Assembly (NCBI RefSeq): GCF_001642575.1
Contig: NZ_LXNG01000058.1
Location: 62,001 to 126,000 of the forward strand
Reading direction: 5' to 3'
Source of the DNA: Xanthomonas floridensis
Lineage (GTDB): Bacteria; Pseudomonadota; Gammaproteobacteria; Xanthomonadales; Xanthomonadaceae
DNA: 64,000 bases
The notes under the pieces were generated by a model. That model had not been told where the DNA came from. It did no database searches and saw nothing but the letters and a program-made list of their open reading frames with translations. A program made the position numbers and the translations under genes. Positions 7,193-15,823 of the stretch are shown piece after piece (the first letter of the stretch is position 1; every line of letters starts with the position of its first letter).

Positions 7193-8929
7193 ATGAGCTC
7201 AGTAATGACAGTCAACCTTGTCGGTATTACTGGCATTGCCCGTAGGTTGGTTCAGGATGGTGCGCTCGACGAACTAGCTGCGCGAAATGCGATGGAGCAG
7301 GCATCGTCAGCTAGAATTCCTTTACCGCAGTGGTTTGCCGACAAAAAGCTGGTTTCGGCGTCTCAACTCGCCGCCGCCAATGCGGTCGAGTTCGGTATGC
7401 CACTGATGGATGTGTCGGTATTCGACGCTAGCCAGAACGCCATCAAGCTGGTCAGCGAGGAGTTGCTCCAGAAGTACCAGGTGCTGCCGCTGTTCAAGCG
7501 CGGCAACCGGCTGTTTGTGGGGGTGAGCAATCCGACCCAGACCCGGGCGCTAGACGATATCAAATTCCATACGAACCTGGTGGTCGAGCCTATCCTCGTT
7601 GACGAGGACCAGATCCGGCGCACTCTGGAACAGTGGCAGGCAAGCAATGCGGCACTTGGTTCGTCGTTGGGGAGCGACGATGACGAGATGGGCGACCTGG
7701 ACGTCTCGGCCGGGGACGAGGACATGGGCGCCGGCGGGGATTCCGGGGTCGATGCCAAGGGCGACGACACGCCGGTGGTGAAGTTCGTCAACAAGGTGCT
7801 GGTGGATGCGATCCGGCGGGGAGCCTCCGACATCCATTTCGAGCCGTATGAAGACGACTACCGGGTGCGCCTGCGGATCGACGGCCTGCTGAAGAACGTG
7901 GCCAAGGCGCCGGTGAAGCTGAGCCAGCGCATCGCGGCGCGCCTGAAGGTGATGTCGCAGCTGGATATTGCCGAGAAGCGGGTGCCGCAGGACGGGCGCA
8001 TCAAGCTCAACCTGTCAAAGACCAAGCAGATCGACTTCCGCGTGAGCACCTTGCCGACCCTGTTCGGCGAGAAGGTGGTGCTGCGTATCCTGGACGGCAG
8101 CGCGGCCAAGCTGGGCATCGAGAAGCTGGGCTACGAGGCGGACCAGCAGAAGCTGTTCCTGGATGCGATCCACAAGCCTTATGGCATGGTGCTGGTGACC
8201 GGCCCGACAGGTTCGGGCAAGACGGTGTCGTTGTATACGGCGTTGGGCATCCTCAACGATGAGACGCGCAACATTTCAACCGCCGAGGATCCGGTCGAAA
8301 TCCGCCTGCCCGGCGTCAACCAGGTGCAGCAGAACAACAAGCGCGGCATGACCTTCGCAGCGGCCCTGCGCTCGTTCCTGCGCCAGGATCCGGACATCAT
8401 CATGGTCGGCGAAATCCGCGACCTGGAGACGGCCGAGATCGCGATCAAGGCGGCGCAGACCGGCCACATGGTGTTGTCGACGCTGCATACCAACGATGCG
8501 CCACAGACCATTGCACGTCTGATGAACATGGGCATCGCGCCGTACAACATCACTTCGTCGGTGACCCTGGTGATCGCGCAGCGTCTGGCACGTCGGTTGT
8601 GCAACAACTGCAAGCGCAAGGCGACCTTGCCCGAGCATGCGTTGCTGGCCGAAGGCTTCACACCGGCGCAGATTGCTGCCGGTATCGAGCTGTATGAGGC
8701 GGTCGGTTGCGACGAATGCACCGAAGGCTACAAGGGCCGTACCGGTATCTATCAGGTGATGCCGATGACCGACGAGATCGGTGCGATCGTTCTGGAAGGC
8801 GGTAATGCGATGCAGATCGCCGAGGCGGCGCAGAGTATCGGCATCCGCGATCTGCGTCAGTCGGCGTTGGTCAAGGCGGCGCATGGGGTGACCAGCCTGG
8901 CCGAGATCAATCGGGTGACCAAGGACTAG
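7193..8929 (+). CDS. pilB: Type IV pilus extension ATPase PilB
   Basis: A 578-residue hexameric secretion ATPase that powers pilus assembly from the cytoplasmic face. An N-terminal MshEN-type domain (about 1-150) precedes an acidic linker (about 160-190) and the GspE-type ATPase core. Walker A is GPTGSGKT (about 337-344), Walker B is in DPDIIMVGEIRD (about 399-410), and the His box is STLHTND. A tetracysteine zinc motif is formed by CNNC and CDEC (about 469-508). TAGGAG precedes the ATG. The first 80 codons share the low-GC usage of the pilin genes, after which the sequence returns to normal Xanthomonas composition. Confidence 0.95.
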   Translation: MSSVMTVNLVGITGIARRLVQDGALDELAARNAMEQASSARIPLPQWFADKKLVSASQLAAANAVEFGMPLMDVSVFDASQNAIKLVSEELLQKYQVLPLFKRGNRLFVGVSNPTQTRALDDIKFHTNLVVEPILVDEDQIRRTLEQWQASNAALGSSLGSDDDEMGDLDVSAGDEDMGAGGDSGVDAKGDDTPVVKFVNKVLVDAIRRGASDIHFEPYEDDYRVRLRIDGLLKNVAKAPVKLSQRIAARLKVMSQLDIAEKRVPQDGRIKLNLSKTKQIDFRVSTLPTLFGEKVVLRILDGSAAKLGIEKLGYEADQQKLFLDAIHKPYGMVLVTGPTGSGKTVSLYTALGILNDETRNISTAEDPVEIRLPGVNQVQQNNKRGMTFAAALRSFLRQDPDIIMVGEIRDLETAEIAIKAAQTGHMVLSTLHTNDAPQTIARLMNMGIAPYNITSSVTLVIAQRLARRLCNNCKRKATLPEHALLAEGFTPAQIAAGIELYEAVGCDECTEGYKGRTGIYQVMPMTDEIGAIVLEGGNAMQIAEAAQSIGIRDLRQSALVKAAHGVTSLAEINRVTKD

Positions 8930-8933
8930 GGGC

Positions 8934-9145
8934 CGGGAATCGGGAATCGGGAATCGGGATTGGGGAATCGGAACAGCTTGGGGCCCGTACGTTACAGGCT
9001 GTTTTGTTGGACAACGGCGTCAAGCATTGCGGCCGACTGCCGGAAACTGACGCATGAGCCAGTCCATCGCGGTGTCTCCCACGAAGGCCATCGAGCCCGC
9101 GACAGCGCTTTTTACAATTCCCGATTCCCCACTCCCGATTCCCGG
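8934..9145. repeat. Inverted pair of gggaatc heptad arrays between pilB and pilR
   Basis: An array of near-perfect gggaatc heptads (8934-8971) reappears in inverted orientation at 9116-9145, separated by about 145 bp of unrelated sequence. The arrays lie exactly between the convergent 3' ends of pilB and pilR, so the RNA from either side could fold into a hairpin that ends transcription or protects the 3' ends. The same arrangement recurs at 32697-32783. Confidence 0.8.
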
Positions 9146-9150
9146 CTCTT

Positions 9151-10545
9151 CTACTCCATCCCCAGCTTCTTCAACTTGTAACGCAACGCCCGAAACGTGA
9201 TGCCCAGCTGCGCGGCGGTCTTGGTCTTGTTCCAGCGGTTTTCTTCCAGCGCTTTCTGGATCGCGGCACGTTCCAGTTGTTCGATGTAGGAGGGCAGGGC
9301 GGCCGAGGCGGGGTCGATATCGACCACGGCTTCGCGCGGTTCAACGGCGGCGCTGCCGGGTGTGGCGGCCAAACGGTGGCCGCCGTGGGCGGGCAGGCGC
9401 AGGTCGCTGGCGCTGATCTGGTCGTCTTCGGCCAGGGCCAGGGCGCGTTCGAGGATGTTTTCCAGCTCGCGGACGTTGCCCGGAAACCCATAGGTATCGA
9501 GCGCGTCCAGGGCTGACTGGGTCAGCAGCGGAATCGGCCGGCCGTGGCTGCGCGCCAGCCGCGCGATGATGGCGGCCGCCAGTTGCGGCAGGTCGCCGCC
9601 GCGCTCGCGCAACGGCGGCACGCGCAGCTCGATCACGTTGATGCGGTAGTACAAGTCGTGCCGAAAGCGCCCATCGGAGACCAGGTCGCCCAGGTCCTTG
9701 TGGGTGGCCGACAGGATGCGCACATCCACCAGGGTTTCGCCGGAGGCGCCGACCGGGCGCACCGATTTTTCCTGGATCGCGCGCAACAGCTTGACCTGCA
9801 TCTGCAGCGGCAGTTCGGCGACCTCGTCCAGGAACAGGGTGCCGCCATGCGCAGCCTGGAACAGGCCAGGCTTGTCGGCATGCGCGCCGGTGAAGCTGCC
9901 TTTCTTGTGGCCGAAAAACTCGCTTTCCATCAATTCTGCAGGAATGGCGCCGCAGTTGACCGGCACGAAGGGGCCGGCAGCGCGGGCGCCCTGCTCGTGG
10001 ATGGTGCGCGCAACCAGCTCCTTGCCCACGCCAGATTCGCCCACGATGTAGACCGGTGCCTGGCTACGTGCGACCTTGCCGATGGTAGTGCGCAGGCCTT
10101 CCATCGCGATTGAATCGCCGAGCAGGCGGCTGGCCTGTTCCGGCGGAGGTGGCGGAGGGGCGGGGCGGTCGCGGTTGTTCAATTCCAGCGCATGCTTGAC
10201 CAGGCCACGCAGCACGCCGATGTCCACCGGCTTGCTGACGAAGTCGAAAGCGCCAGCCTTCAGGGCCTCTACCGCCAGGTCCATGCTGCCGAACGCGGTA
10301 ATCATCGCCACCGGGGTCTGCGGGTAGTGCCTGGCGATTTCGGTGACCAGTTCGATGCCGTTGCCATCGGGCAGGCGCATGTCGGTCAGGCACAGATCGT
10401 AGGGATTGTTGGCCAGCAGCTCGCGCGCTTCGGCCAGGTTGGCGGCAGTGCTGATGCGCAGGCCCATGCGGCCCAGGGTGAGAACAAGCAACTCGCGGAT
10501 ATCACGCTCGTCATCGACAACCAGGGCGCTTTTGGGTTCGTTCAT
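9151..10545 (-). CDS. pilR: Sigma-54-dependent response regulator PilR
   Basis: A 464-residue NtrC-type activator. The receiver domain has D11-D12 and the phosphoacceptor D55 in CLTDMRLPDG. The AAA+ domain has Walker A GESGVGKE, the sigma-54 contact loop GSFTGA, and Walker B in GGTLFLDEVAELP. The C-terminus is a Fis-type helix-turn-helix around WNKTKTAAQLGITFRALRYK. The ATG at 10545 gives a receiver starting at residue 6; the frame is open upstream but nothing supports an extension. With PilS it should drive the sigma-54 promoter of pilA. The gene is transcribed in the same direction as pilS, 323 bp downstream of it. Confidence 0.95.
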   Translation of the reverse strand: MNEPKSALVVDDERDIRELLVLTLGRMGLRISTAANLAEARELLANNPYDLCLTDMRLPDGNGIELVTEIARHYPQTPVAMITAFGSMDLAVEALKAGAFDFVSKPVDIGVLRGLVKHALELNNRDRPAPPPPPPEQASRLLGDSIAMEGLRTTIGKVARSQAPVYIVGESGVGKELVARTIHEQGARAAGPFVPVNCGAIPAELMESEFFGHKKGSFTGAHADKPGLFQAAHGGTLFLDEVAELPLQMQVKLLRAIQEKSVRPVGASGETLVDVRILSATHKDLGDLVSDGRFRHDLYYRINVIELRVPPLRERGGDLPQLAAAIIARLARSHGRPIPLLTQSALDALDTYGFPGNVRELENILERALALAEDDQISASDLRLPAHGGHRLAATPGSAAVEPREAVVDIDPASAALPSYIEQLERAAIQKALEENRWNKTKTAAQLGITFRALRYKLKKLGME

Positions 10546-10868
10546 GCTGCGCACGATAGCCCAGCGTGATGACACTCGACAATTACCGCTTGGGTCCAGG
10601 CCCAATGGTTCACCCGCGGCGCAGGCGCATCAACGCGGCTTTCCACCGGTCTGCAAGGGCGGTTGGTGGCGGGAAAAAAGGAAGTGCCGAGGTGCTGCGC
10701 ACACGCGTATTTGCCTAAGGCAGGCTGACATCTAGGTGTCCAGCGCACTGAGCAAACTGCGTGTCCTACGACAAGTATGCGTTCGGCTATCGCGACGTGC
10801 TGCGTTCGGCCCTGTCGTGTTGCTCACCTGATGGGCCGCATTCCCGATCCGCGCCAGCGGCCGCGCAC
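10546..10868. other. Spacer between pilS and pilR
   Basis: This spacer is unusually long for a pilS-pilR pair, which are often adjacent or overlapping. I see no coding frame with family features. The only small structure is an 11-base palindrome TGCCTAAGGCA at 10712-10722. A separate pilR promoter may lie here, but I cannot identify one. Confidence 0.5.
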
Positions 10869-12482
10869 TTATTTCCCGAGTAAGCCGTTTGGCCCCTGCA
10901 GCGAGATCCGGAAACACGCGCCGCCGCCGGGAACCGACACATATTCCAGTTGTGCCTGGTTGGCACGGCACAGCTCCTGGGCGATGTACAGGCCGAGCCC
11001 GGTGCCGTGTTCGGAGGTGGTGTAGAAGGGGCGGAACAGCTGCGCAGCAACGGTGTCGGGGATGCCGGGGCCGCGGTCGATCACATCGATGACGGCCATG
11101 CGGTGCTGCCGCTCGACCCGCAGCTTCACCCGCGCTGGCTCGTCCATGACCCGGCCGTACTTCAGGGCGTTGTGGACCAGCGCGGTGAGGATCTGGTGCA
11201 GGTGTTTCGGGTCGATCAGGGCATTGACGGCGCTGCCCTGGATGCTGGCCTCCAGGATGTCGGTCTCCATCGACAGGGTCTGCCGATACTCGACCACGAA
11301 GCGGCGCACGAAAGCGGCCAGATCCAGGTTTTCGGGGTTTGCGCGTTCGCGGCGGGCCAGGCCCAGCACGCTCTCGACGATGCCGTTGGTACGCTGGCAC
11401 TGTTGGTTGATGATCTGCAACAGGCGGCGGTCGGCATCGCCGATGTCCGGTGATTCTTCCAGCAACTGCGAGGCGTAGCTGATCGCGGCCAGTGGGTTAC
11501 GGATTTCATGCGCCAGGCTGGCCGAGAAACGGCCCATGGCCGACAGGGTCAGCGACTCGGCACGGCGCGACACCACCGTGGCATCGTCCAGAAAGACCAG
11601 CACCAGGTCGCTGTCGGCCAGCAGACGCACAAAACGCGGCTGCACTTCCGGGCGGTCCGCACCGAGTTGCAGCGGGGCTTCTTCCTGGCGCCATCCACTG
11701 CGCCAGCGCTGCAGCCGGCGCGCCAGTTCCGGGGTGAGCGCCACTAGCGAGAGGTCCACCGGCGCATTGCGCTGGTCGCCATCGCCCAGCAGGGCCAGGG
11801 CCGCTTCGTTGGCCAGCGAAATGCGGTTGTGCGCATCCACCACCAGTACGCCGGTGCGCATGCGCCGGATGATCAGCTCGTTGATCTCGTACAGATTGGC
11901 AACCTGCGCGCCACGCTCTTCCGCCAGCACCTGGTTGCGCCGCGCGCGCGAGGCGATCTGTTCGCAGATGAAGGCCACCGCGATATAGCTGGTGGCGAAC
12001 ATCGCCAGTTCCGCCACCGGCCGGGTAGCGCCGCCGCCTTCCAGCAGCGTCCACAGGTACTCCAGCACGATGGCGGCGCTGGCCAGCAGCGCGATGCTCA
12101 TGCCGTAGCGCAGCCGCAACAGGATCGAGGCGGCGGCGACGTTGAACAACAGCATCATCGCGATGCCGGCGCTGGCGCCGGGCAGGGCGTGCGTGGCCAG
12201 GGTTGCGGCCAGGATGTCGGCGACCACGGCGCACAGCACGGTGGCGGTGAGCCGGCGCTCGCTGCGTCCCCAGAACAGCAGCGGGATGGCCATGCACAGG
12301 TAGCCGATCGCCACTGCGGCAGCCAGCCGCGGGTAGCGCGGCTCGGGAATGGCATCGGACAAGGGGCTGAACACCAGGGCCGCGATCAGGCCTGCCACCA
12401 GCACCCGGTACAGCGAAAAAAAGTACAGCTCGCGCTGCGGCGCGGACTGGACCCGGGCAATGAGCGATGCGATGGATGTCAA
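10869..12482 (-). CDS. pilS: Pilus sensor histidine kinase PilS
   Basis: A 537-residue kinase with about six N-terminal transmembrane helices, a PAS domain (around MRTGVLVVDAHNRISLANEA), a HisKA domain with the phosphorylated His in ASLAHEIRNPLA, and an HATPase domain ending with RPFYTTSEHGTGLGLYIAQEL. PilS of P. aeruginosa senses pilin in the membrane and controls PilR. Start choice is uncertain. I use TTG at 12482, which has a GGCGGGA sequence upstream and leads straight into the membrane domain; an ATG at 12536 would add 18 residues but lacks a ribosome binding site. Longer versions would run across the sucC start on the other strand and are rejected. Confidence 0.88.
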   Translation of the reverse strand: MTSIASLIARVQSAPQRELYFFSLYRVLVAGLIAALVFSPLSDAIPEPRYPRLAAAVAIGYLCMAIPLLFWGRSERRLTATVLCAVVADILAATLATHALPGASAGIAMMLLFNVAAASILLRLRYGMSIALLASAAIVLEYLWTLLEGGGATRPVAELAMFATSYIAVAFICEQIASRARRNQVLAEERGAQVANLYEINELIIRRMRTGVLVVDAHNRISLANEAALALLGDGDQRNAPVDLSLVALTPELARRLQRWRSGWRQEEAPLQLGADRPEVQPRFVRLLADSDLVLVFLDDATVVSRRAESLTLSAMGRFSASLAHEIRNPLAAISYASQLLEESPDIGDADRRLLQIINQQCQRTNGIVESVLGLARRERANPENLDLAAFVRRFVVEYRQTLSMETDILEASIQGSAVNALIDPKHLHQILTALVHNALKYGRVMDEPARVKLRVERQHRMAVIDVIDRGPGIPDTVAAQLFRPFYTTSEHGTGLGLYIAQELCRANQAQLEYVSVPGGGACFRISLQGPNGLLGK

Positions 12483-12714
12483 GCCGATTTCCCGCCGGAA
12501 CAAGCCGCGAGTATAGGCAGGTGCGGTGCCGCGCATAGTGCGTGCGCACAGTGTCGGGCGGCGCGCAAGCCTGGCGACGGGGCGGCCAATCCCGGCCAAT
12601 TTTGCGCCGCGGGGCGTGGTCGGCCACAATAGGCGGCCCGTTCGCGTCCCATGACGTGCCGCCCCGGCGGTCTGCGTTGCACGCAGCGGTCGTTTCCTTT
12701 TCCCACGGTGACGC

Positions 12715-13884
12715 ATGAATTTCCACGAATACCAGTCAAAACAGCTGCTTGCCGAGTACGGCATCCCCGTTCCGGCCGGCAAGGTCGCGGCGACCCCGGA
12801 CGAAGCGGTTGAAGTCGCCAATTCCCTGGGCAAGGGCCCCTGGATGGTGAAAGCGCAGATCCACGCGGGCGGCCGCGGCAAGGCTGGCGGCGTCAAGTTC
12901 TGCAAGACCACCGACGACGTGAAGGCCGCAGCGGCCAAGATGCTCGGCACCAAGATGTCCACCTACCAGACCGCCGGCGTCGAGCTGCCGATCAACCTGG
13001 TGCTGGTGACCACGGCCGGTGAGATCGTCAAGGAACTGTACCTGTCGATCCTGGTCGACCGCGGCACCAAGACCATCACCTATATCGCCTCGTCCGAAGG
13101 CGGCGTGGAGATCGAGCAGGTTGCCGCCGAAACGCCGGAGCTGATCCACTCGCTCAACGTTGATTTCGTCGAAGGCGTGCAGGGCTACCACGGTCGCGAT
13201 TTCGGCTTCAAGCTCGGCCTCAATGCCAAGCAGGCCGGCCAGTTCGCCAGCATCATGGTGAACCTGTACCGCCTGTTCAACGAAAAGGACCTGGCGCTGG
13301 TTGAAATCAACCCGCTGGCGATCCTGGACGACGGCAACCTGTATGCGCTGGACGGCAAGTTCGACAGCGACGACAACGCCGCGTTCCGTCAGAAGCAGCT
13401 GGTCGCCATGCGCGACAAGACGCAGGAAGACGAGACCGAAGTGACCGCGTCGGAGCTGGACATCAACTACGTCACCATGGACGGCAACATCGGTTGCATG
13501 GTCAACGGCGCCGGCCTGGCCATGGCCACCATGGACGTCATCAAGCTCAATGGCGGCGAGCCGGCGAACTTCCTGGACGTGGGCGGCGGTGCGAACAAGC
13601 AGCGCGTCATCGAAGCGTTCAAGCTGATCCTGTCCTCGGACAAGGTCGAAGGCATCTTCGTCAACATCTTCGGCGGCATCGTTCGCTGCGACATGATCGC
13701 CGAGGGCATCATTGCCGCGGTCAAGGAAGTGGGCGTCAAGGTTCCGGTCGTGGTGCGCCTGGAAGGCACCAATGTGGAAGAAGGCAAGCAGCTGCTGCGC
13801 GACAGCGGCATGGCCATCATCCCGGCCGACAACATCAACGACGGTGCCAAGAAGGTCGTCGAAGCTGTCAAGAACGCCGCCTGA
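12715..13884 (+). CDS. sucC: Succinyl-CoA synthetase beta subunit (ADP-forming)
   Basis: A 389-residue subunit of the TCA-cycle enzyme that interconverts succinyl-CoA and succinate with ATP formation. It has an N-terminal ATP-grasp fold ([35 protein letters not shown]) and a C-terminal CoA-ligase domain ([22 protein letters not shown]). Length matches the family. It is followed by sucD after 24 bp, which includes an AAGGAA ribosome binding site. It is divergent from pilS. Confidence 0.97.
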   Translation: MNFHEYQSKQLLAEYGIPVPAGKVAATPDEAVEVANSLGKGPWMVKAQIHAGGRGKAGGVKFCKTTDDVKAAAAKMLGTKMSTYQTAGVELPINLVLVTTAGEIVKELYLSILVDRGTKTITYIASSEGGVEIEQVAAETPELIHSLNVDFVEGVQGYHGRDFGFKLGLNAKQAGQFASIMVNLYRLFNEKDLALVEINPLAILDDGNLYALDGKFDSDDNAAFRQKQLVAMRDKTQEDETEVTASELDINYVTMDGNIGCMVNGAGLAMATMDVIKLNGGEPANFLDVGGGANKQRVIEAFKLILSSDKVEGIFVNIFGGIVRCDMIAEGIIAAVKEVGVKVPVVVRLEGTNVEEGKQLLRDSGMAIIPADNINDGAKKVVEAVKNAA

Positions 13885-13908
13885 TCCACGACACCGAAGG
13901 AACTATCC

Positions 13909-14784
13909 ATGTCCGTTTTGATTAACAAGAACACCAAGGTGATCGTGCAGGGCTTCACCGGCCAGCAGGGCACCTTCCACGCCACTCAGATGATCGAGTA
14001 CGGCACCCAGGTCGTCGGCGGCGTGACGCCGGGCAAGGGCGGCACCACGCATATCGATCTGCCGGTGTTCAACACCGTGGCCGATGCCGTGCAGAGCACC
14101 GGCGCCGATGCGTCGGTGATCTACGTGCCGCCGCCGTATGCGGCCGACGCGATCCTGGAAGCGGCTGCGGCCGGCATCAAGGTCATCGTCTGCATCACCG
14201 AAGGCATCCCGGTGCTGGACATGCTGCGCGTCAAGAACGTGCTGACCCGTTCGCATCCGGACACCGTGCTGATCGGGCCGAACTGCCCCGGCGTGATCAC
14301 CCCGGGCGAGTGCAAGATCGGCATCATGCCGGGCCACATCCACAAGCCGGGCAAGATCGGCATCGTGTCGCGTTCGGGCACCCTGACCTATGAAGCGGTC
14401 AAGCAGACCACCGAAGTGGGCCTGGGCCAGAGCACCTGCATCGGTATCGGTGGCGACCCGATCAACGGCCTGAACTTCGTCGACTGCCTCAAGCTGTTCA
14501 ACGAAGACCCGCAGACCGAAGGCATCATCATGGTCGGCGAAATCGGTGGCGACGCCGAGGAAGCCGGCGCCGAGTACATCAAGAACCACGTCAAGAAGCC
14601 GGTGGTCGGCTTCATCGCCGGTGCCTCGGCTCCGGCCGGCAAGCGCATGGGCCACGCCGGTGCGATCGCATCGGGCGGCAAGGGCACCGCCGAAGGCAAG
14701 TTCGCGGCGATGGAAGCTGCCGGCGTCAAGACCGTCCGTTCGCCGGGCGATCTGGGTGCGGCGATTGCTGCGCTGGTGAAGTAA
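13909..14784 (+). CDS. sucD: Succinyl-CoA synthetase alpha subunit
   Basis: A 291-residue subunit that binds CoA in a Rossmann fold and carries the transient phosphohistidine. Visible motifs are [11 protein letters not shown], the IGPNCPG loop, SRSGTLTYE, and the phosphorylated His in KRMGHAGAI. It completes the sucCD operon and is followed by a strong terminator. Confidence 0.97.
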   Translation: MSVLINKNTKVIVQGFTGQQGTFHATQMIEYGTQVVGGVTPGKGGTTHIDLPVFNTVADAVQSTGADASVIYVPPPYAADAILEAAAAGIKVIVCITEGIPVLDMLRVKNVLTRSHPDTVLIGPNCPGVITPGECKIGIMPGHIHKPGKIGIVSRSGTLTYEAVKQTTEVGLGQSTCIGIGGDPINGLNFVDCLKLFNEDPQTEGIIMVGEIGGDAEEAGAEYIKNHVKKPVVGFIAGASAPAGKRMGHAGAIASGGKGTAEGKFAAMEAAGVKTVRSPGDLGAAIAALVK

Positions 14785-14820
14785 GTACGCCGCGCGCGCA
14801 AGCGTGCAAGCGTCCAGAGA

Positions 14821-14844
14821 GGCCGCCTTCGGGCGGCCTTTTTT
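14821..14844 (+). terminator. Terminator of sucCD
   Basis: GGCCGCC and GGCGGCC form a 7-bp stem closed by a stable TTCG tetraloop and followed by six T residues. Confidence 0.93.
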
Positions 14845-14863
14845 GTTGGTGCTTGGGAGCTTG

Positions 14864-14910
14864 CCCTCATCCGCCCTTCGGGCACCTTCTCCCGCAGGCG
14901 GGAGAAGGGA
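14864..14910 (+). repeat. Palindromic intergenic repeat, left copy
   Basis: Two nested hairpins are visible, CGCCCTTCGGGC and a longer one CTTCTCCCGC/GCGGGAGAAG. A related copy in opposite orientation lies at 15299-15338, and a decayed one at 54113-54149. This looks like a REP-type element dispersed in Xanthomonas genomes. Confidence 0.75.
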
Positions 14911-14960
14911 GTGGTAAGTGGAGGTGTGAGTGTCGTAGTGATAGGAGCTGCAGCTGTGCA

Positions 14961-15219
<259 letters not shown>

Positions 15220-15298
15220 CAGGAGGGGCAACAGAAGCGGGAGCAGAAGCAGAGGATCAGACGCACACTGATCCACCGTCTGCCTTTCGCCTTGGATT

Positions 15299-15338
15299 CC
15301 CCCTCTCCCGCTTGCGGGAGAGGGGCAGGGGTGAGGGT
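15299..15338 (-). repeat. Palindromic intergenic repeat, right copy (inverted)
   Basis: The core hairpin CCTCTCCCGC/GCGGGAGAGG is followed by GCAGGGGTGAGGG. It is the reverse-oriented counterpart of the 14864-14910 repeat, so the two copies bracket the 9-bp tandem tract. Confidence 0.75.
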
Positions 15339-15403
15339 AGCTTTCCTTACACCCCGCAACGGCCGCAGCCGATAGCGGGCAGCGGCCCGCCACACCAAGC
15401 TGT

Positions 15404-15426
15404 GAGCTCCCCAGACCTGGGAGCTC
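15404..15426 (+). promoter_or_regulatory. Hairpin overlapping the ribosome binding site of the DUF559 gene
   Basis: GAGCTCCC (15404-15411) and GGGAGCTC (15419-15426) form a perfect 8-bp stem with a seven-base loop, ending three bases before the ATG. The only Shine-Dalgarno-like sequence, GGGAG, is inside the 3' arm, so the structure would limit translation. Confidence 0.5.
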
Positions 15427-15429
15427 CCG

Positions 15430-15801
15430 ATGCGCACCGGTGAAAAGATCCGTTTTGCAAAAATCCTGCGGCGCGAGATGACTGCCGCCGAGCGTTTGCT
15501 TTGGTCTCGCCTGCGTGATCGGCGCTTGCTGGGCTTCAAGTTCCGCAGGCAGTGTCCGGTCGGCCCGTATGTCGCCGATTTTGCTTGCCTGGAATGCACG
15601 CTGATCGTGGAACTAGACGGTAGCCAACATCTGGATGCGCCCTCCGATGCCACGCGCGAGGCTTTCCTGCACCGCAAGGGCTTCCAGTTGCTGCGCTTCT
15701 GGAATAATGAGGTGCTGGTGCGCACCGACGCTGTCTGCGACGCGATTGCGCAACGGCTGTGCGTTGCCCGCTTGTCTCTTCCTCCTTCCGGCGTTCGGTA
15801 G
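15430..15801 (+). CDS. DUF559 domain protein, VSR/restriction-endonuclease-like fold
   Basis: A 123-residue protein beginning MRTGEKIRFAKILRR. It has the typical DUF559 elements: TAAERLLWSRLRDRRL, GFKFRRQCPVGPYVADFAC, IVELDGSQH, and GFQLLRFWNNEVL. The Asp in VADF, the Glu in IVELDG and the Gln in GSQH form a pattern like the PD-(D/E)xK active site, so a nuclease activity is likely, but the biological role of the family is not established. It lies between the repeat tract and nadE and ends 22 bases before nadE. Its ribosome binding site is buried in a hairpin. Confidence 0.85.
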   Translation: MRTGEKIRFAKILRREMTAAERLLWSRLRDRRLLGFKFRRQCPVGPYVADFACLECTLIVELDGSQHLDAPSDATREAFLHRKGFQLLRFWNNEVLVRTDAVCDAIAQRLCVARLSLPPSGVR

Positions 15802-15823
15802 GAATCTGCAAAAGGTTGCCGAT

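Noticed and set aside
12483-12962. N-terminal extension of pilS to 697 residues
   Set aside because: It runs antisense across the sucC start and has no membrane or sensor features before the first real helix.
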